Shown: positions 34,436-43,518, numbered from the stretch's first letter. The stretch: 64,000 nt of DNA from JAUVKA01 sp964465145 (GCA_964465145.1 CAYXJR010000011.1:1-64000), one strand, 5' to 3'. Translations and numbers: made by a program. The notes: generated by a model from the letters alone, not told the origin.

Positions 34436-35782
34436 ATGAAGGCATTCAAAGCATATGATATTCGAGGAGCATTCCCTGAGGATTGGAATGGGGAGGATGC
34501 TTATAAGATCGGATATTTTCTGCCAAGGTTATTAGATACAAAAAATATTCTTATTGGTCGTGATGTACGGCTTTCCTCCGATGAGATCTTTAGCTATCTC
34601 AGCCGCGGTATAATGGATTCAGGTGCGAATGTGTTGAACATGGGATTAGCAACGACGCCAATGGTATATTGGGCTACAACCAGGTTGGGACTCGAGGCAT
34701 CGGTGCAGATAACGGCCTCCCACAATCCAAAAAACCATAACGGACTTAAAGTATCTGCTACCAATGCGATGCCGGTGGGCTATGAAAATGGTCTTAAGAA
34801 AATAGAACAATGGATGAAGGTGGAGCCCATTAAGATCGCTGGCAAAACTGGTTCAACCCGGGAAATTGACTTGCGATCCGAATATCTTCAATTCATGGGT
34901 AACCATGTGCCTGATCTCCTGGGGATGAAGATAACCATCGACTGCTCCAATGGAATGGCCGGCATGTTTATACGGGAGCTATTGGGAGACACCCATATCT
35001 ATATCAATGAGAAACCTGACGGCCGGTTTCCCGGGCATGATCCTAACCCGTTGAATCCAAAAAACATTACACAATTGTCGCAGACTGTTTTAGAAAACAA
35101 TAGCGACCTAGGTGTGATTTTTGACGGGGATGCAGACCGGGTGATGTTCGTTGATGAAAGGGGAAAATTCATTTCCCCTGATTTGATGATAGCCGTGCTG
35201 GGACATAAGTTTCTGGACGGACATCCCGGGATCAGGGTTCTACAAGATATAAGAACATCTAAAAGTGTTGGAGAATATCTGGAGAAGATGGGAGCTGAAA
35301 TGCATATATGGCGTGTGGGTCGTGCCTTTGCTGCTCCTAAACTTAGGGAGATTGATGGGCTTTACGGGGGTGAACTGGCTGGCCACTATTACTTTCGGGA
35401 TTTTAATTATTCAGATTCAGGGATCCTCGCTTCTTTGCATATCATGGAAGTTCTGGCCAGGGTGGTGAGTAATGGACGAACTGTTTCCTCTATGATTGAA
35501 TCCATAACTAATTATGCCAATTCCGGGGAGATAAATTTTGTTATTGAGGATAAAATATCTGCCATTAGCGCAGTTGTTGATCAGATTTCATCTGTAGAGG
35601 CACCTCTGAGGAAATATGATTTTGATGGTATACGTATGGAATTTGCCGATTGGTGGTTCAACATCAGGCCCTCCAATACGGAACCTTATCTACGGTTCCT
35701 TGCTGAAGCCAGGGATGAAGACCTCCTAAAGGATAAACTCGTACAGATAAGGACTATACTGAAGCCCTTCATTCACCAATAA
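34436..35782 (+). CDS. Phosphomannomutase/phosphoglucomutase
   Basis: A 448-residue alpha-D-phosphohexomutase. The start MKAFKAYDIRGAFP is typical. The phosphoserine loop is QITASHNPKNHNGLK, the Mg site is FDGDADRVMFVDE, the sugar-binding loop is GGELAGHYYFRD, and the phosphate-binding loop is RPSNTEPYLR. It interconverts mannose or glucose 6- and 1-phosphates and so supplies sugar nucleotides for surface glycans. It begins one base after mltG and its last 14 bases overlap the convergent murB end. Confidence 0.92.
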   Translation: MKAFKAYDIRGAFPEDWNGEDAYKIGYFLPRLLDTKNILIGRDVRLSSDEIFSYLSRGIMDSGANVLNMGLATTPMVYWATTRLGLEASVQITASHNPKNHNGLKVSATNAMPVGYENGLKKIEQWMKVEPIKIAGKTGSTREIDLRSEYLQFMGNHVPDLLGMKITIDCSNGMAGMFIRELLGDTHIYINEKPDGRFPGHDPNPLNPKNITQLSQTVLENNSDLGVIFDGDADRVMFVDERGKFISPDLMIAVLGHKFLDGHPGIRVLQDIRTSKSVGEYLEKMGAEMHIWRVGRAFAAPKLREIDGLYGGELAGHYYFRDFNYSDSGILASLHIMEVLARVVSNGRTVSSMIESITNYANSGEINFVIEDKISAISAVVDQISSVEAPLRKYDFDGIRMEFADWWFNIRPSNTEPYLRFLAEARDEDLLKDKLVQIRTILKPFIHQ

Positions 35783-36791
35783 TCGTGACTTCAGGTTCAA
35801 GCTTTATACCAAAAAGCTGTTGAACGGACTCCTGGATATCTTTTGCCAATTTCATGATCTCACTCCCTTTTGCTTCACCGAAGTTAACCAGGACTAAGGC
35901 CTGCTTTTCGTATACACCTGCCGAGAGATTGCGATAACCTTTCCAACCTGCTTTCTCAATCATCCAGGCTGCTGGAATTTTCACTATGCCAGGTATAGTA
36001 GTTGTATAGTAGGGAATAAGAGGGTTAATTTGTTTAATATGATTGAATTGCTCAACAGAAATCAGGGGGTTTTTGAAGAAGCTGCCCGCATTCCCAAGCC
36101 TTGCGGGATCAGGTAATCTGCTTCGTCTGGTCGCTATTATTACCTCCCGCACAAGAGCTTGGGTGAGGTCGCCTGATGCATTAACCATTTCAGATAAACT
36201 GCCATAGGACAAATCATACTTAGGGGTTTTTGAAAGGATAAACCTGACACGCCATACAAGCCATGTTTTATTTCCCTGATTCTTAAGTATGCTTTGTCGG
36301 TAAGTAAAATGACAATCTCCCTGACTTAAGAAAAAGCTATCGCCCTTTTTGATATCTACTATCTGCACTTCGGAAACAATGTTCCCCACTTCTACACCGT
36401 AAGCTCCAATATTTTGTACAGCTGCTGCCCCTACACTTCCAGGGATGAGGCTCAGGTTTTCCAAGCCGTAATATCCCAGATCGACTGTCCACTGAACTAA
36501 TTCGTCCCATTCCATTCCTGCCCCAACTTCGATTTGTATTTGCTCCTCACTCTCCTTCAGAATATTAATTTCACGGTTTTCTGCATGAATTAAACAGCCC
36601 GGATAGTTTTTAATGAAAAGAAGGTTAGTGCCTGATCCGATAAAAAACCTTGGTAATAAATTATAGGGAGGTTTGTTGATTAATTCAACCAGCTGCTGTT
36701 GATCATCAAAAGATATCCAATATCTTGACCTTGCCTGAATCCCGAATGAATTACGGCGGTGCAGATTTTCATTTTCCAGTACCCTGATCAT
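35769..36791 (-). CDS. murB: UDP-N-acetylmuramate dehydrogenase
   Basis: FAD enzyme reducing UDP-GlcNAc-enolpyruvate to UDP-MurNAc in peptidoglycan synthesis, 340 residues from the ATG at 36791. The homologous N-terminus LHRRNSFGIQA fits this start; the frame extends eight residues upstream. Motifs: FIGSGTNLLF (FAD), ENLSLIPGSVGAAAVQNIGAYG, and GNAGSFFKNPLIS with the catalytic Ser; the C-terminal Glu lies in LEPEVTIIGE. A TATCTTTG element ends six bases before the ATG, suggesting a leaderless message. It is divergent from a glycosyltransferase and convergent with the phosphohexomutase. Confidence 0.94.
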   Translation of the reverse strand: MIRVLENENLHRRNSFGIQARSRYWISFDDQQQLVELINKPPYNLLPRFFIGSGTNLLFIKNYPGCLIHAENREINILKESEEQIQIEVGAGMEWDELVQWTVDLGYYGLENLSLIPGSVGAAAVQNIGAYGVEVGNIVSEVQIVDIKKGDSFFLSQGDCHFTYRQSILKNQGNKTWLVWRVRFILSKTPKYDLSYGSLSEMVNASGDLTQALVREVIIATRRSRLPDPARLGNAGSFFKNPLISVEQFNHIKQINPLIPYYTTTIPGIVKIPAAWMIEKAGWKGYRNLSAGVYEKQALVLVNFGEAKGSEIMKLAKDIQESVQQLFGIKLEPEVTIIGE

Positions 36792-36797
36792 ATATGC

Positions 36798-36805
36798 CAA
36801 AGATA
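36798..36805 (-). promoter_or_regulatory. -7 element TATCTTTG six bases before murB
   Basis: An exact consensus match on the minus strand. With the usual start 3-6 bases downstream, the murB message would be almost or wholly leaderless. Confidence 0.55.
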
Positions 36806-36845
36806 GGCAGTCCATACCAAAATACCTCTTTTACTGTTTTATTCT

Positions 36846-36853
36846 TACCTTCG
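36846..36853 (+). promoter_or_regulatory. -7 element TACCTTCG six bases before the glycosyltransferase
   Basis: TACCTTCG differs from TAnnTTTG at one base; the same variant stands before gyrB. It ends six bases before the ATG at 36860, mirroring the divergent murB arrangement. Confidence 0.45.
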
Positions 36854-36859
36854 TCAGCG

Positions 36860-37990
36860 ATGAAAAAGCCTGGATCAAAAAGGATAATATTGGTCGTATC
36901 CAATGACCTGGAAGGTGATCAGCGCCTGCATAAGGTAGCTAATTCCCTTCTGAAAAATGGTTGGGATCCTGTCCTTACCGGCCGAAGGCTTCCTGATTCA
37001 AAACCTCTTTCCAGGCCATACCAGGTCCGGCGGGTGAAATTAATGTTTTCGAAGGGAGCTGCATTTTATGCTTGTTTAAACCTAAGGATATTCTTTCATC
37101 TTTTATTTATTCGTGCCGATCTTTTTGTTGCCAATGACCTGGATACTCTCCTTGCTGTCTGGCTGGTTTCAAAAGTTCGGAGAAAACCAGTGATTTACGA
37201 TAGTCATGAGTATTTCACGGAGGTTCCGGAACTGGTTAACAGGCCTAGTATTCAAAGAATTTGGAAATTTTTAGAGCGCAATATCCAGCCCAAATTAAAA
37301 TTTGTGATGACAGTTAATGAATCCATAGCGGATATTTTCAAGAATGAATATAATAATGATGTAATTGTCATAAAAAATCTACCGGTTTCTACTACTAATG
37401 AACCTGTTCCTGGACAACTGCCGACAGGATTTACTGACAATCCGGTTCTGATATATCAGGGAGCAGTTAATATAGGCCGTGGGTTGGAGGAATTGCTCCT
37501 GGCTATGAAACAACTACCAGATTTCAAACTCCTGATAGTTGGTTGGGGAGACCGTTTGGAATCTTTGAAAAAGTTTGTTTCCGAGGAGGGATTAATGAGC
37601 AGGGTTCATTTTACCGGACGGGTACCTTTTGAGTCGCTTGCCTGGTACACCAGCCAAGCCAATATCGGTGTTTCTCTTGAACAGGACATTGGGCTGAGTT
37701 ATCGTTTTTCTCTGCCAAATAAACTTTTTGACTACATGCATGCCGGAATTCCAGTAATAGCTTCAGACCTGCCTGAAATTAGGAAGGTAGTGGAGGATGT
37801 AGGGTTCGGTTTGCTGGTGGCTGATTTTTCTCCATTATCACTGGCCAATTCTATCAGGGCATTCTGGCAGGACAGGGACCGATTTGACCAATGTAAAAAT
37901 AATGCCTTAGAAAAATTTTCGCGATATACATGGGAGCAGCAGGAGGAGTTGCTTTTAACTGTTTATGATAAAGCATTAAGGAAGACATAA
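36860..37990 (+). CDS. Glycosyltransferase, GT4-like
   Basis: A 376-residue GT-B glycosyltransferase. The N-terminal half starts RIILVVSNDLEGDQRLHKVA and includes FVANDLDTLLAVW and VIYDSHEYFTEVPEL. The C-terminal nucleotide-sugar half includes LIYQGAVNIGRGLEELL, VHFTGRVPFESL and the E-x7-E region around SLPNKLFDYMHAGIPVIASDLPEI. It probably builds a surface or capsular polysaccharide or a glycoprotein glycan; donor and acceptor are unknown. I use the ATG at 36860, because the upstream extension overlaps murB and its promoter. A hairpin follows the stop. Confidence 0.88.
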   Translation: MKKPGSKRIILVVSNDLEGDQRLHKVANSLLKNGWDPVLTGRRLPDSKPLSRPYQVRRVKLMFSKGAAFYACLNLRIFFHLLFIRADLFVANDLDTLLAVWLVSKVRRKPVIYDSHEYFTEVPELVNRPSIQRIWKFLERNIQPKLKFVMTVNESIADIFKNEYNNDVIVIKNLPVSTTNEPVPGQLPTGFTDNPVLIYQGAVNIGRGLEELLLAMKQLPDFKLLIVGWGDRLESLKKFVSEEGLMSRVHFTGRVPFESLAWYTSQANIGVSLEQDIGLSYRFSLPNKLFDYMHAGIPVIASDLPEIRKVVEDVGFGLLVADFSPLSLANSIRAFWQDRDRFDQCKNNALEKFSRYTWEQQEELLLTVYDKALRKT

Positions 37991-38000
37991 GCTGTTTCGG

Positions 38001-38032
38001 GTAGCGAATATTAATATTTGTATATTCGCTAC
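38001..38032. terminator. Stem-loop after the glycosyltransferase
   Basis: GTAGCGAATA pairs with TATTCGCTAC (38023-38032) across about 12 bases, followed by TCTTGTT. The outer arms TAGCGAA/TTCGCTA equal those of the palindrome at 7027-7064, so it may be a relative of that repeat as well as a terminator. Confidence 0.65.
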
Positions 38033-38056
38033 TCTTGTTACTGAAGAGTAGAGATT

Positions 38057-39532
38057 ATGGAAAAATCAACAATGGAGATTTACTTCGGTGGATTCCGGGA
38101 TCAGATTATTGGGAATGACCTGATCTACCAGTCTCCTTATGGTCAGAAAAAAATGGTTTATGCTGATTGGATCGCCAGCGGGAGGTTATACCGCCCGATC
38201 GAAGAGAGGATGTCTGATGAAATTGGCCTCTGGGTTGCCAATACTCACACTGAAGCCAGTGAATCTGGAACCATGATAACAAAGGCTTACCTTCTGGCTC
38301 ACAGACTAATAAAGGATCATGTAAATGCTGGGCCTAATGATGTGATTATCACAGCGGGATCTGGCATGACAACGGTTGTTAACAAACTGCAGAGAATTCT
38401 GGGTCTTCGTCTTTGGGGAATGGCTAAGGAGAGAAAATGTTCCCTAAACAAGAACCGGCCTGTCGTTTTCCTGACCCACATGGAACATCATTCCAATCAA
38501 ACCAGCTGGCACGAATCAGATGTTGATGTGGTAGTGTTGGAGCCTGATGAAAATCTCCTGGTTAGTACGAAAAATCTCCGAGAGAAGCTCAAGAAGTATC
38601 CTGACAGGCCTTTGAAAATTGGTGCATTTACTGCTTGTTCTAATGTGACTGGGATTGAAACTCAGGTTCATGCGCTGGCTAAGGTCATGCATGAAAACGG
38701 GGGCATTTGTTTTATTGATTATGCAGCCTCTGCTCCGTATGTTGATATTAACATGCATCCCAAAGATCCTCTGGCAAAGCTCGATGGGATATATTTCTCG
38801 CCTCATAAATTTCTCGGTGGCCCGGGGTCGTCCGGGGTTCTCATATTTGATGCTTCCCTATATTCCAACAGGATTCCGGATAATCCTGGCGGAGGTACTG
38901 TTGATTGGACCAATCCATGGGGAGAATATAAGTATATCGATGATATTGAACTACGTGAAGATGGGGGAACGCCAGGTTTTATGCAGGCTATTCGAGCTGC
39001 TCTTGCCATTGATCTGAAAAATAAAATGGGAACGGAGAAAATCAGACTCAGGGAAAATGAATTATTGGAAATAGCATTTAGGGGATTGGACACTATTCCC
39101 AGGCTTAAGATTTTGGCAGAAAATGTCAAGGAGAGGCTCGGCGTGATTTCCTTTTACCTCGAAGAAGTTCATTTTAATCTGGTGGGTAAACTTTTATCTG
39201 ACCGTTATGGTATTCAGGTTCGTGGAGGATGTGCATGTGCCGGAACCTATGGACATTATCTATTGAATGTGAGCCACCAGGATTCCGATAAGATCACTAA
39301 CCTGATCAATCATGGCGACCTGTCGCTCAAACCTGGCTGGGTGCGCTTATCTCTGCATCCCACCATGACTAATCAGGAGCTTGAGGTTATAATAAATGCC
39401 ATCCGGGAAATTGAGGCCAATCATAAAACCTGGGCGACAGAATATGTTTACAACCGGAGGACGAATGAATTCCATCACCGGGAGGACACTACAGACAAAA
39501 CGGAATTAATCCGGAGCTGGTTTTCTTTGTAA
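38057..39532 (+). CDS. Class V (NifS-like) PLP-dependent enzyme
   Basis: A 491-residue aminotransferase-V-fold protein. It starts YADWIASGRLYRPIEERM; VIITAGSGMTTVVNKL, FLTHMEHHSNQTSW (His stacking on PLP), FIDYAASAPY (Asp) and YFSPHKFLGGPGSSGVL (Schiff-base Lys) are the fold's landmarks. Near residues 391-395 the sequence VRGGCACAGTYGH has cysteines where cysteine desulfurases carry the catalytic Cys loop, but the loop differs from SufS/IscS. It is longer than SufS (about 405). No suf or isc genes are adjacent. It could be a desulfurase, a selenocysteine lyase-like enzyme or another lyase; the reaction is not assigned. Confidence 0.8.
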   Translation: MEKSTMEIYFGGFRDQIIGNDLIYQSPYGQKKMVYADWIASGRLYRPIEERMSDEIGLWVANTHTEASESGTMITKAYLLAHRLIKDHVNAGPNDVIITAGSGMTTVVNKLQRILGLRLWGMAKERKCSLNKNRPVVFLTHMEHHSNQTSWHESDVDVVVLEPDENLLVSTKNLREKLKKYPDRPLKIGAFTACSNVTGIETQVHALAKVMHENGGICFIDYAASAPYVDINMHPKDPLAKLDGIYFSPHKFLGGPGSSGVLIFDASLYSNRIPDNPGGGTVDWTNPWGEYKYIDDIELREDGGTPGFMQAIRAALAIDLKNKMGTEKIRLRENELLEIAFRGLDTIPRLKILAENVKERLGVISFYLEEVHFNLVGKLLSDRYGIQVRGGCACAGTYGHYLLNVSHQDSDKITNLINHGDLSLKPGWVRLSLHPTMTNQELEVIINAIREIEANHKTWATEYVYNRRTNEFHHREDTTDKTELIRSWFSL

Positions 39533-39566
39533 AATAGACGAGTGACTGGTGAGTAAGAAGTTTCTT

Positions 39567-39643
39567 AGGTCTTTGGTCTTATGTCTTCTGTCTTGACCAA
39601 GTTCTTGTATCTTGCATCTTGTATCTTGAATCTTGAATCTTGA
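39567..39643. repeat. Heptanucleotide tandem array, units nnGTCTT and ATCTTGn
   Basis: Eleven 7-base units in phase: AGGTCTT, TGGTCTT, ATGTCTT, CTGTCTT, then GACCAAG, TTCTTGT, ATCTTGC, ATCTTGT and three of ATCTTGA. It fills almost the whole gap between the convergent PLP-enzyme and ftsE genes and stops one base before the ftsE stop codon. Confidence 0.85.
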
Positions 39644-39644
39644 T

Positions 39645-40358
39645 TTATAGCCCCATAACTTTTTCGAAATCGAAATAATTCTGGTCCGGTTCAACGATGT
39701 TTAGCAATCCATTTTCGCATTTTAGGGTTCGAGCAGGGAATTTACGGATCATCTCGTAATTGTGGGTGGCCATAAAGATTGCGCGGCCATTATTACAGAT
39801 GCTTTGCAAAAGCTGCATGAGTTCCTCGCTGGTGTCTGGATCCAGGTTTCCTGTTGGTTCATCAGCAAGGATCATTTCCGGATCGTTCAGTAAGGCACGG
39901 GCGATTACCACCCTTTGTTGCTCCCCTCCTGATAACTGGTGTGGATATTTATCCTCTTTATACTGAAATGATACTCTTTCCAATACATCATGAATCCTGC
40001 TTTTGATTTTGACCTTGTCCTTCCAGCCGGTTGCTTTCAATACAAACTCAAGGTTGTCGAAAACATTGCGGTCCGGGAGAAGCTGAAAATCCTGAAACAC
40101 CATACCGATTTTCCTTCGCAGGAAGGAGACGTCATTATTTTTGAGCTTGCGTAGGTCATAACCTGCAACGAAGCCCTCACCCTCCTTTATGGGTAACTCA
40201 GCGTAAATTGTTTTTAACAGGCTGGTTTTTCCGCTGCCAACCCTTCCGATCAGGTAAACAAATTCTCCAGGTTGGATTTCCAGGTTAACATTAGAAAGTA
40301 CCAGGTTTAATTTCTGGTAAATGGCTGCGTGTTTTAACGAAATAATGGCTGAACTCAT
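39645..40358 (-). CDS. ftsE: Cell-division ATP-binding protein FtsE-like
   Basis: A 237-residue ABC ATPase. Walker A is GRVGSGKTSL (Val replaces the more common Thr/Pro), the signature is LSGGEQQRVVIARAL, Walker B is MILADEPTGNLDPD, and the switch His lies in FMATHNYEMI. Length and the DEPTGNLD motif fit FtsE/LolD-type ATPases, and FtsE is the usual call in Bacteroidota for this N-terminus (IISLKHAAIYQ). FtsX is not adjacent, so LolD is the main alternative. The start is the ATG at 40358; the frame extends four codons to a TTG. Confidence 0.82.
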   Translation of the reverse strand: MSSAIISLKHAAIYQKLNLVLSNVNLEIQPGEFVYLIGRVGSGKTSLLKTIYAELPIKEGEGFVAGYDLRKLKNNDVSFLRRKIGMVFQDFQLLPDRNVFDNLEFVLKATGWKDKVKIKSRIHDVLERVSFQYKEDKYPHQLSGGEQQRVVIARALLNDPEMILADEPTGNLDPDTSEELMQLLQSICNNGRAIFMATHNYEMIRKFPARTLKCENGLLNIVEPDQNYFDFEKVMGL

Positions 40359-40426
40359 ATATCTTATCAACGGGGTCTTGTTAATTTATTAATCGGTGCC
40401 TGGTAGGTACAGGCAAGGGTGACCCT

Positions 40427-40434
40427 TATCTTTG
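40427..40434 (+). promoter_or_regulatory. -7 promoter element TATCTTTG of the TPR-barrel operon
   Basis: An exact TAnnTTTG match, 60 bases before the ATG of the TPR gene. Confidence 0.65.
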
Positions 40435-40494
40435 CTAATGTAAAAATAAAAAGAGAAAAAATCAGTTATATCTCTTAGAAGTAACACATCCCCT

Positions 40495-43400
40495 ATGAGG
40501 AAAAAAAGTATTTTCTTTTTAATCGTTTTTGCCGGGACATTTGGTCTATTCCAGACCTGGGCCCAACAAACAGCTTATTATCTTGATCCGGATAAGGATC
40601 TCCGGGAAGGGCTGGAACTTTTCTACAAGGAAAAGTATAGCGCTGCTCAGGATCGATTCATAAGGTATCTCGACAGAACTGAAGGAACCGAGACCACCTC
40701 ACAGATCGATGCCACCTATTACAGGGCCGTTTGCGCACTTAGGCTGGACCATCAAAATGCATCCAGCCTGATCGAATATTTTATCGAAAGCTATCCCGAG
40801 AGCCCAAGGGCTAACCAGGCCATATTCGAGATGGGTAACTACCTTTTCCATAAGGAGAAATACCAGAGTGCTCTTCGCTGGTATGAACAAATGAAAACCA
40901 AAAAGCTTTCTAAGGAAGAACGATATCAATATGTATATAATACAGCATACTGTTATTTCGAAAAAAAGGATTATAAGCGGGCTGCAAGTCTTTTTTATGA
41001 AATACTAGACCAGGCAGGCCCCCAAAAGTCCGATGCCAGTTATTATTTTGGTTATATACAATACCTCGATAAGAATTATGAGACGGCTTTAGGCTATTTT
41101 CTTGATTTACAGGATAATCGAAAGTATGGAGGGATTGTCCCTTTTTATATAGCCCAGGTATTTTATCTGCAAGAAAAATATGATAAGGTGATTGAATTTG
41201 CACCCAGCCTCCTGAGTAAAGCTAATCCTGATCAGAAGACAGAGATTGCCCGAATTATTGGTGATGCTTTTTTTAGAAACAATCAATATGGAGAAGCTAT
41301 TCCTTACCTCGAACAGTACCGAAGCGGTGTAAGTAAGATGAGCAGGGAAGAGCATTATCAGCTGGGCTTTGCCTATTATCAGAATGGGCAATTAAATGAG
41401 GCAGTCACCGAACTGGAAAAGGTAAAAGATGGCGATGATAACCTTTCTCAGAATAGCAATCACCTGCTTGGAGGAATTTTAGTCAATTTGGACGAAAAAA
41501 TGAAGGCCCGGTCGGCCTTCCGTAAAGCCTCCAATTTAAACCATGATCGGGGAATTCAGGAGGAGGCCCTCCTTAATTATGCCAAGCTTAGTTTCGATCT
41601 TTCAATATCAGGAGAAACTCTTAGAGCTTTTGAGGAATACCTGGAAAAATTTCCTGAGTCGCCACATATGGAAGAAGCATATGACTACCTGGTCAAGGTC
41701 TTTATGAATACTCGAAATTACAAAGAGGCCCTGAACACAATGGATCGCATTCCTCAGAAAAATTCCGATATCCGGGCCGCCTACCAGCGTATTGCCTATT
41801 ACCGGGGATTAGAACTATTCAATAACCTGCAATACGGGGATGCTATAGATCATTTCGACAAATCTCTTGTTTATGATTCATTTAATACCAGGCTCAAGGC
41901 CCTGGCTAATTATTGGAGGGGTGAGGCCTGGTACAGTATGAAGGGGTATGATCAAGCCATCAAATCATATAATCAATTCCTTAACTCGAGTGGAGCATAT
42001 AACCTGACCGAGTATAACCTTGCCCATTACAACCTGGGCTATGCCTATTTTAAGAAAAGGAATTATTCAGAAGCCATGTCCTGGTTCCGGAAGTATATTA
42101 ACCGGGTGGATAACAGGCAGGCTAAGCTTCTAGCGGATGCATACAACAGGGTAGGCGACTGTTATTTTATCACACGGACCTACTGGCAGGCTATTGATTA
42201 TTACGATAAAGCTGCTGCTATGAGAACCGACGATGCTGATTATGCAGCCTTCCAAAAAGGATTCTCCCTTGGCCTGGTTCAACGACCTAATTTGAAGGTG
42301 GAAGTGTTGAATGATCTTATACACGATTTTCCTAAATCCAGATATGCTGATGATGCCCTTTACGAAATTGCCAGATCATATATCGACCTGGAAAATATAG
42401 AAGAGGCTATCAGGAATTTTAAGAATCTTATAGAGTTATATCCATCAAGCTCATATGTGCGTAAGTCATATCTTCAATTGGCCCTTATCTATTATAACAA
42501 TGAACAAAATATCCAGGCACTTGATTATTATAAGAAAGTTGTAAATTCCTGGCCTGACAGCCAGGAGGCCCGGGATGCTATTGCAGGAATTAAAAATATT
42601 TATGTGGATCAAAACCGGGTGGATGAATATTTCACCTATGTTAAATCGATAGGTCAAGGGGGTGATGTTTCAGTCAATGAGCAGGATAGCTTGATTTATA
42701 TGGCTGCTGAGAGCATCTTTATGGAAGGTGATTGTGATCGGGCGAAACAGAACTTTGCCCAGTACATCAACCGCTTTCCAAATGGTTATTTTATATTGAA
42801 TGCCCATTATTACATGGCCGACTGCCATTTCAGGGCTGCTGAATATGATAAAGCCCTATCTGCATACGAATGGATACTTTCGCGCGGTGGAAGTGACTTT
42901 TCAGAATTGGCTTTATCACGCACGGGTGCCATCTACTACCAGAAGCAGGATTTTAAAAAATCCCTAGAAATTTACAGGCAACTTGTAGGAAGTGCTGAAG
43001 TCAGGACCAATATAGTGGATGCACGGCTTGGGATCATGCGTTGCGTATATAAACTTCAAGATTATCCTGCTGTGGTTGTGGCTGCCAATGAAATGCTGAT
43101 GACCGATAAAGTATCTGCAGAGGTGATACGGGAATCCACTTACAAACTGGCTAAGGCTTACCAAGCCACAGGTGACCGGGATGGTGCCCTGGATGCTTTT
43201 AGTGTGTTAGCTGAAGATGTAAAAAATCTGGAAGGTGCGGAATCAAAATACTGGAAGGCCCAAATCCTTTTTGATAAGGGGCAGATGGATAATGCAGAGA
43301 AAGAAGTCCTTGACTTCCTGAATAAAAACACTACCCACCAGTATTGGCTGGCCAAAACATATATCCTATGGGCTGATATCTATCTGTCACGTAGGGACTA

Positions 43401-43518
43401 TTTCCAGGCCAAAGCTACTCTGCAGATCCTGCTGGAGAACTATACGAACAGTTCGGATGATATCCTTGGGACAGTCAACCGGAAGATTCAGGAAATTGAT
43501 GATCTGGAGGACAAATAA
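40495..43518 (+). CDS. Large tetratricopeptide-repeat exported protein
   Basis: A 1007-residue protein with a signal peptide (residues 1-24, FQTWAQQ) and then almost nothing but TPR or TPR-like helical hairpins. Clear repeats include YQSALRWYEQMKT, YKRAASLFYEILDQ, YGEAIPYLEQY, YDQAIKSYNQFL, YSEAMSWFRKYI and YDKALSAYEWIL. It is predicted periplasmic and rich in Tyr, as is usual for such proteins. The stop overlaps the start of the outer-membrane protein gene by one base (TAATG), so the two are coupled and probably act together. By analogy, TPR-barrel pairs serve in secretion or envelope assembly; the client is unknown. Confidence 0.85.
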   Translation: MRKKSIFFLIVFAGTFGLFQTWAQQTAYYLDPDKDLREGLELFYKEKYSAAQDRFIRYLDRTEGTETTSQIDATYYRAVCALRLDHQNASSLIEYFIESYPESPRANQAIFEMGNYLFHKEKYQSALRWYEQMKTKKLSKEERYQYVYNTAYCYFEKKDYKRAASLFYEILDQAGPQKSDASYYFGYIQYLDKNYETALGYFLDLQDNRKYGGIVPFYIAQVFYLQEKYDKVIEFAPSLLSKANPDQKTEIARIIGDAFFRNNQYGEAIPYLEQYRSGVSKMSREEHYQLGFAYYQNGQLNEAVTELEKVKDGDDNLSQNSNHLLGGILVNLDEKMKARSAFRKASNLNHDRGIQEEALLNYAKLSFDLSISGETLRAFEEYLEKFPESPHMEEAYDYLVKVFMNTRNYKEALNTMDRIPQKNSDIRAAYQRIAYYRGLELFNNLQYGDAIDHFDKSLVYDSFNTRLKALANYWRGEAWYSMKGYDQAIKSYNQFLNSSGAYNLTEYNLAHYNLGYAYFKKRNYSEAMSWFRKYINRVDNRQAKLLADAYNRVGDCYFITRTYWQAIDYYDKAAAMRTDDADYAAFQKGFSLGLVQRPNLKVEVLNDLIHDFPKSRYADDALYEIARSYIDLENIEEAIRNFKNLIELYPSSSYVRKSYLQLALIYYNNEQNIQALDYYKKVVNSWPDSQEARDAIAGIKNIYVDQNRVDEYFTYVKSIGQGGDVSVNEQDSLIYMAAESIFMEGDCDRAKQNFAQYINRFPNGYFILNAHYYMADCHFRAAEYDKALSAYEWILSRGGSDFSELALSRTGAIYYQKQDFKKSLEIYRQLVGSAEVRTNIVDARLGIMRCVYKLQDYPAVVVAANEMLMTDKVSAEVIRESTYKLAKAYQATGDRDGALDAFSVLAEDVKNLEGAESKYWKAQILFDKGQMDNAEKEVLDFLNKNTTHQYWLAKTYILWADIYLSRRDYFQAKATLQILLENYTNSSDDILGTVNRKIQEIDDLEDK

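Noticed and set aside
35769..35782. Assembly error or frameshift at the phosphohexomutase/murB overlap
   Set aside because: Both proteins have complete family C-termini; a 14-base convergent overlap is normal.
36794..36859. Upstream start for the glycosyltransferase
   Set aside because: The 22 extra codons lie over the divergent murB start and promoter elements and do not resemble glycosyltransferase N-termini.
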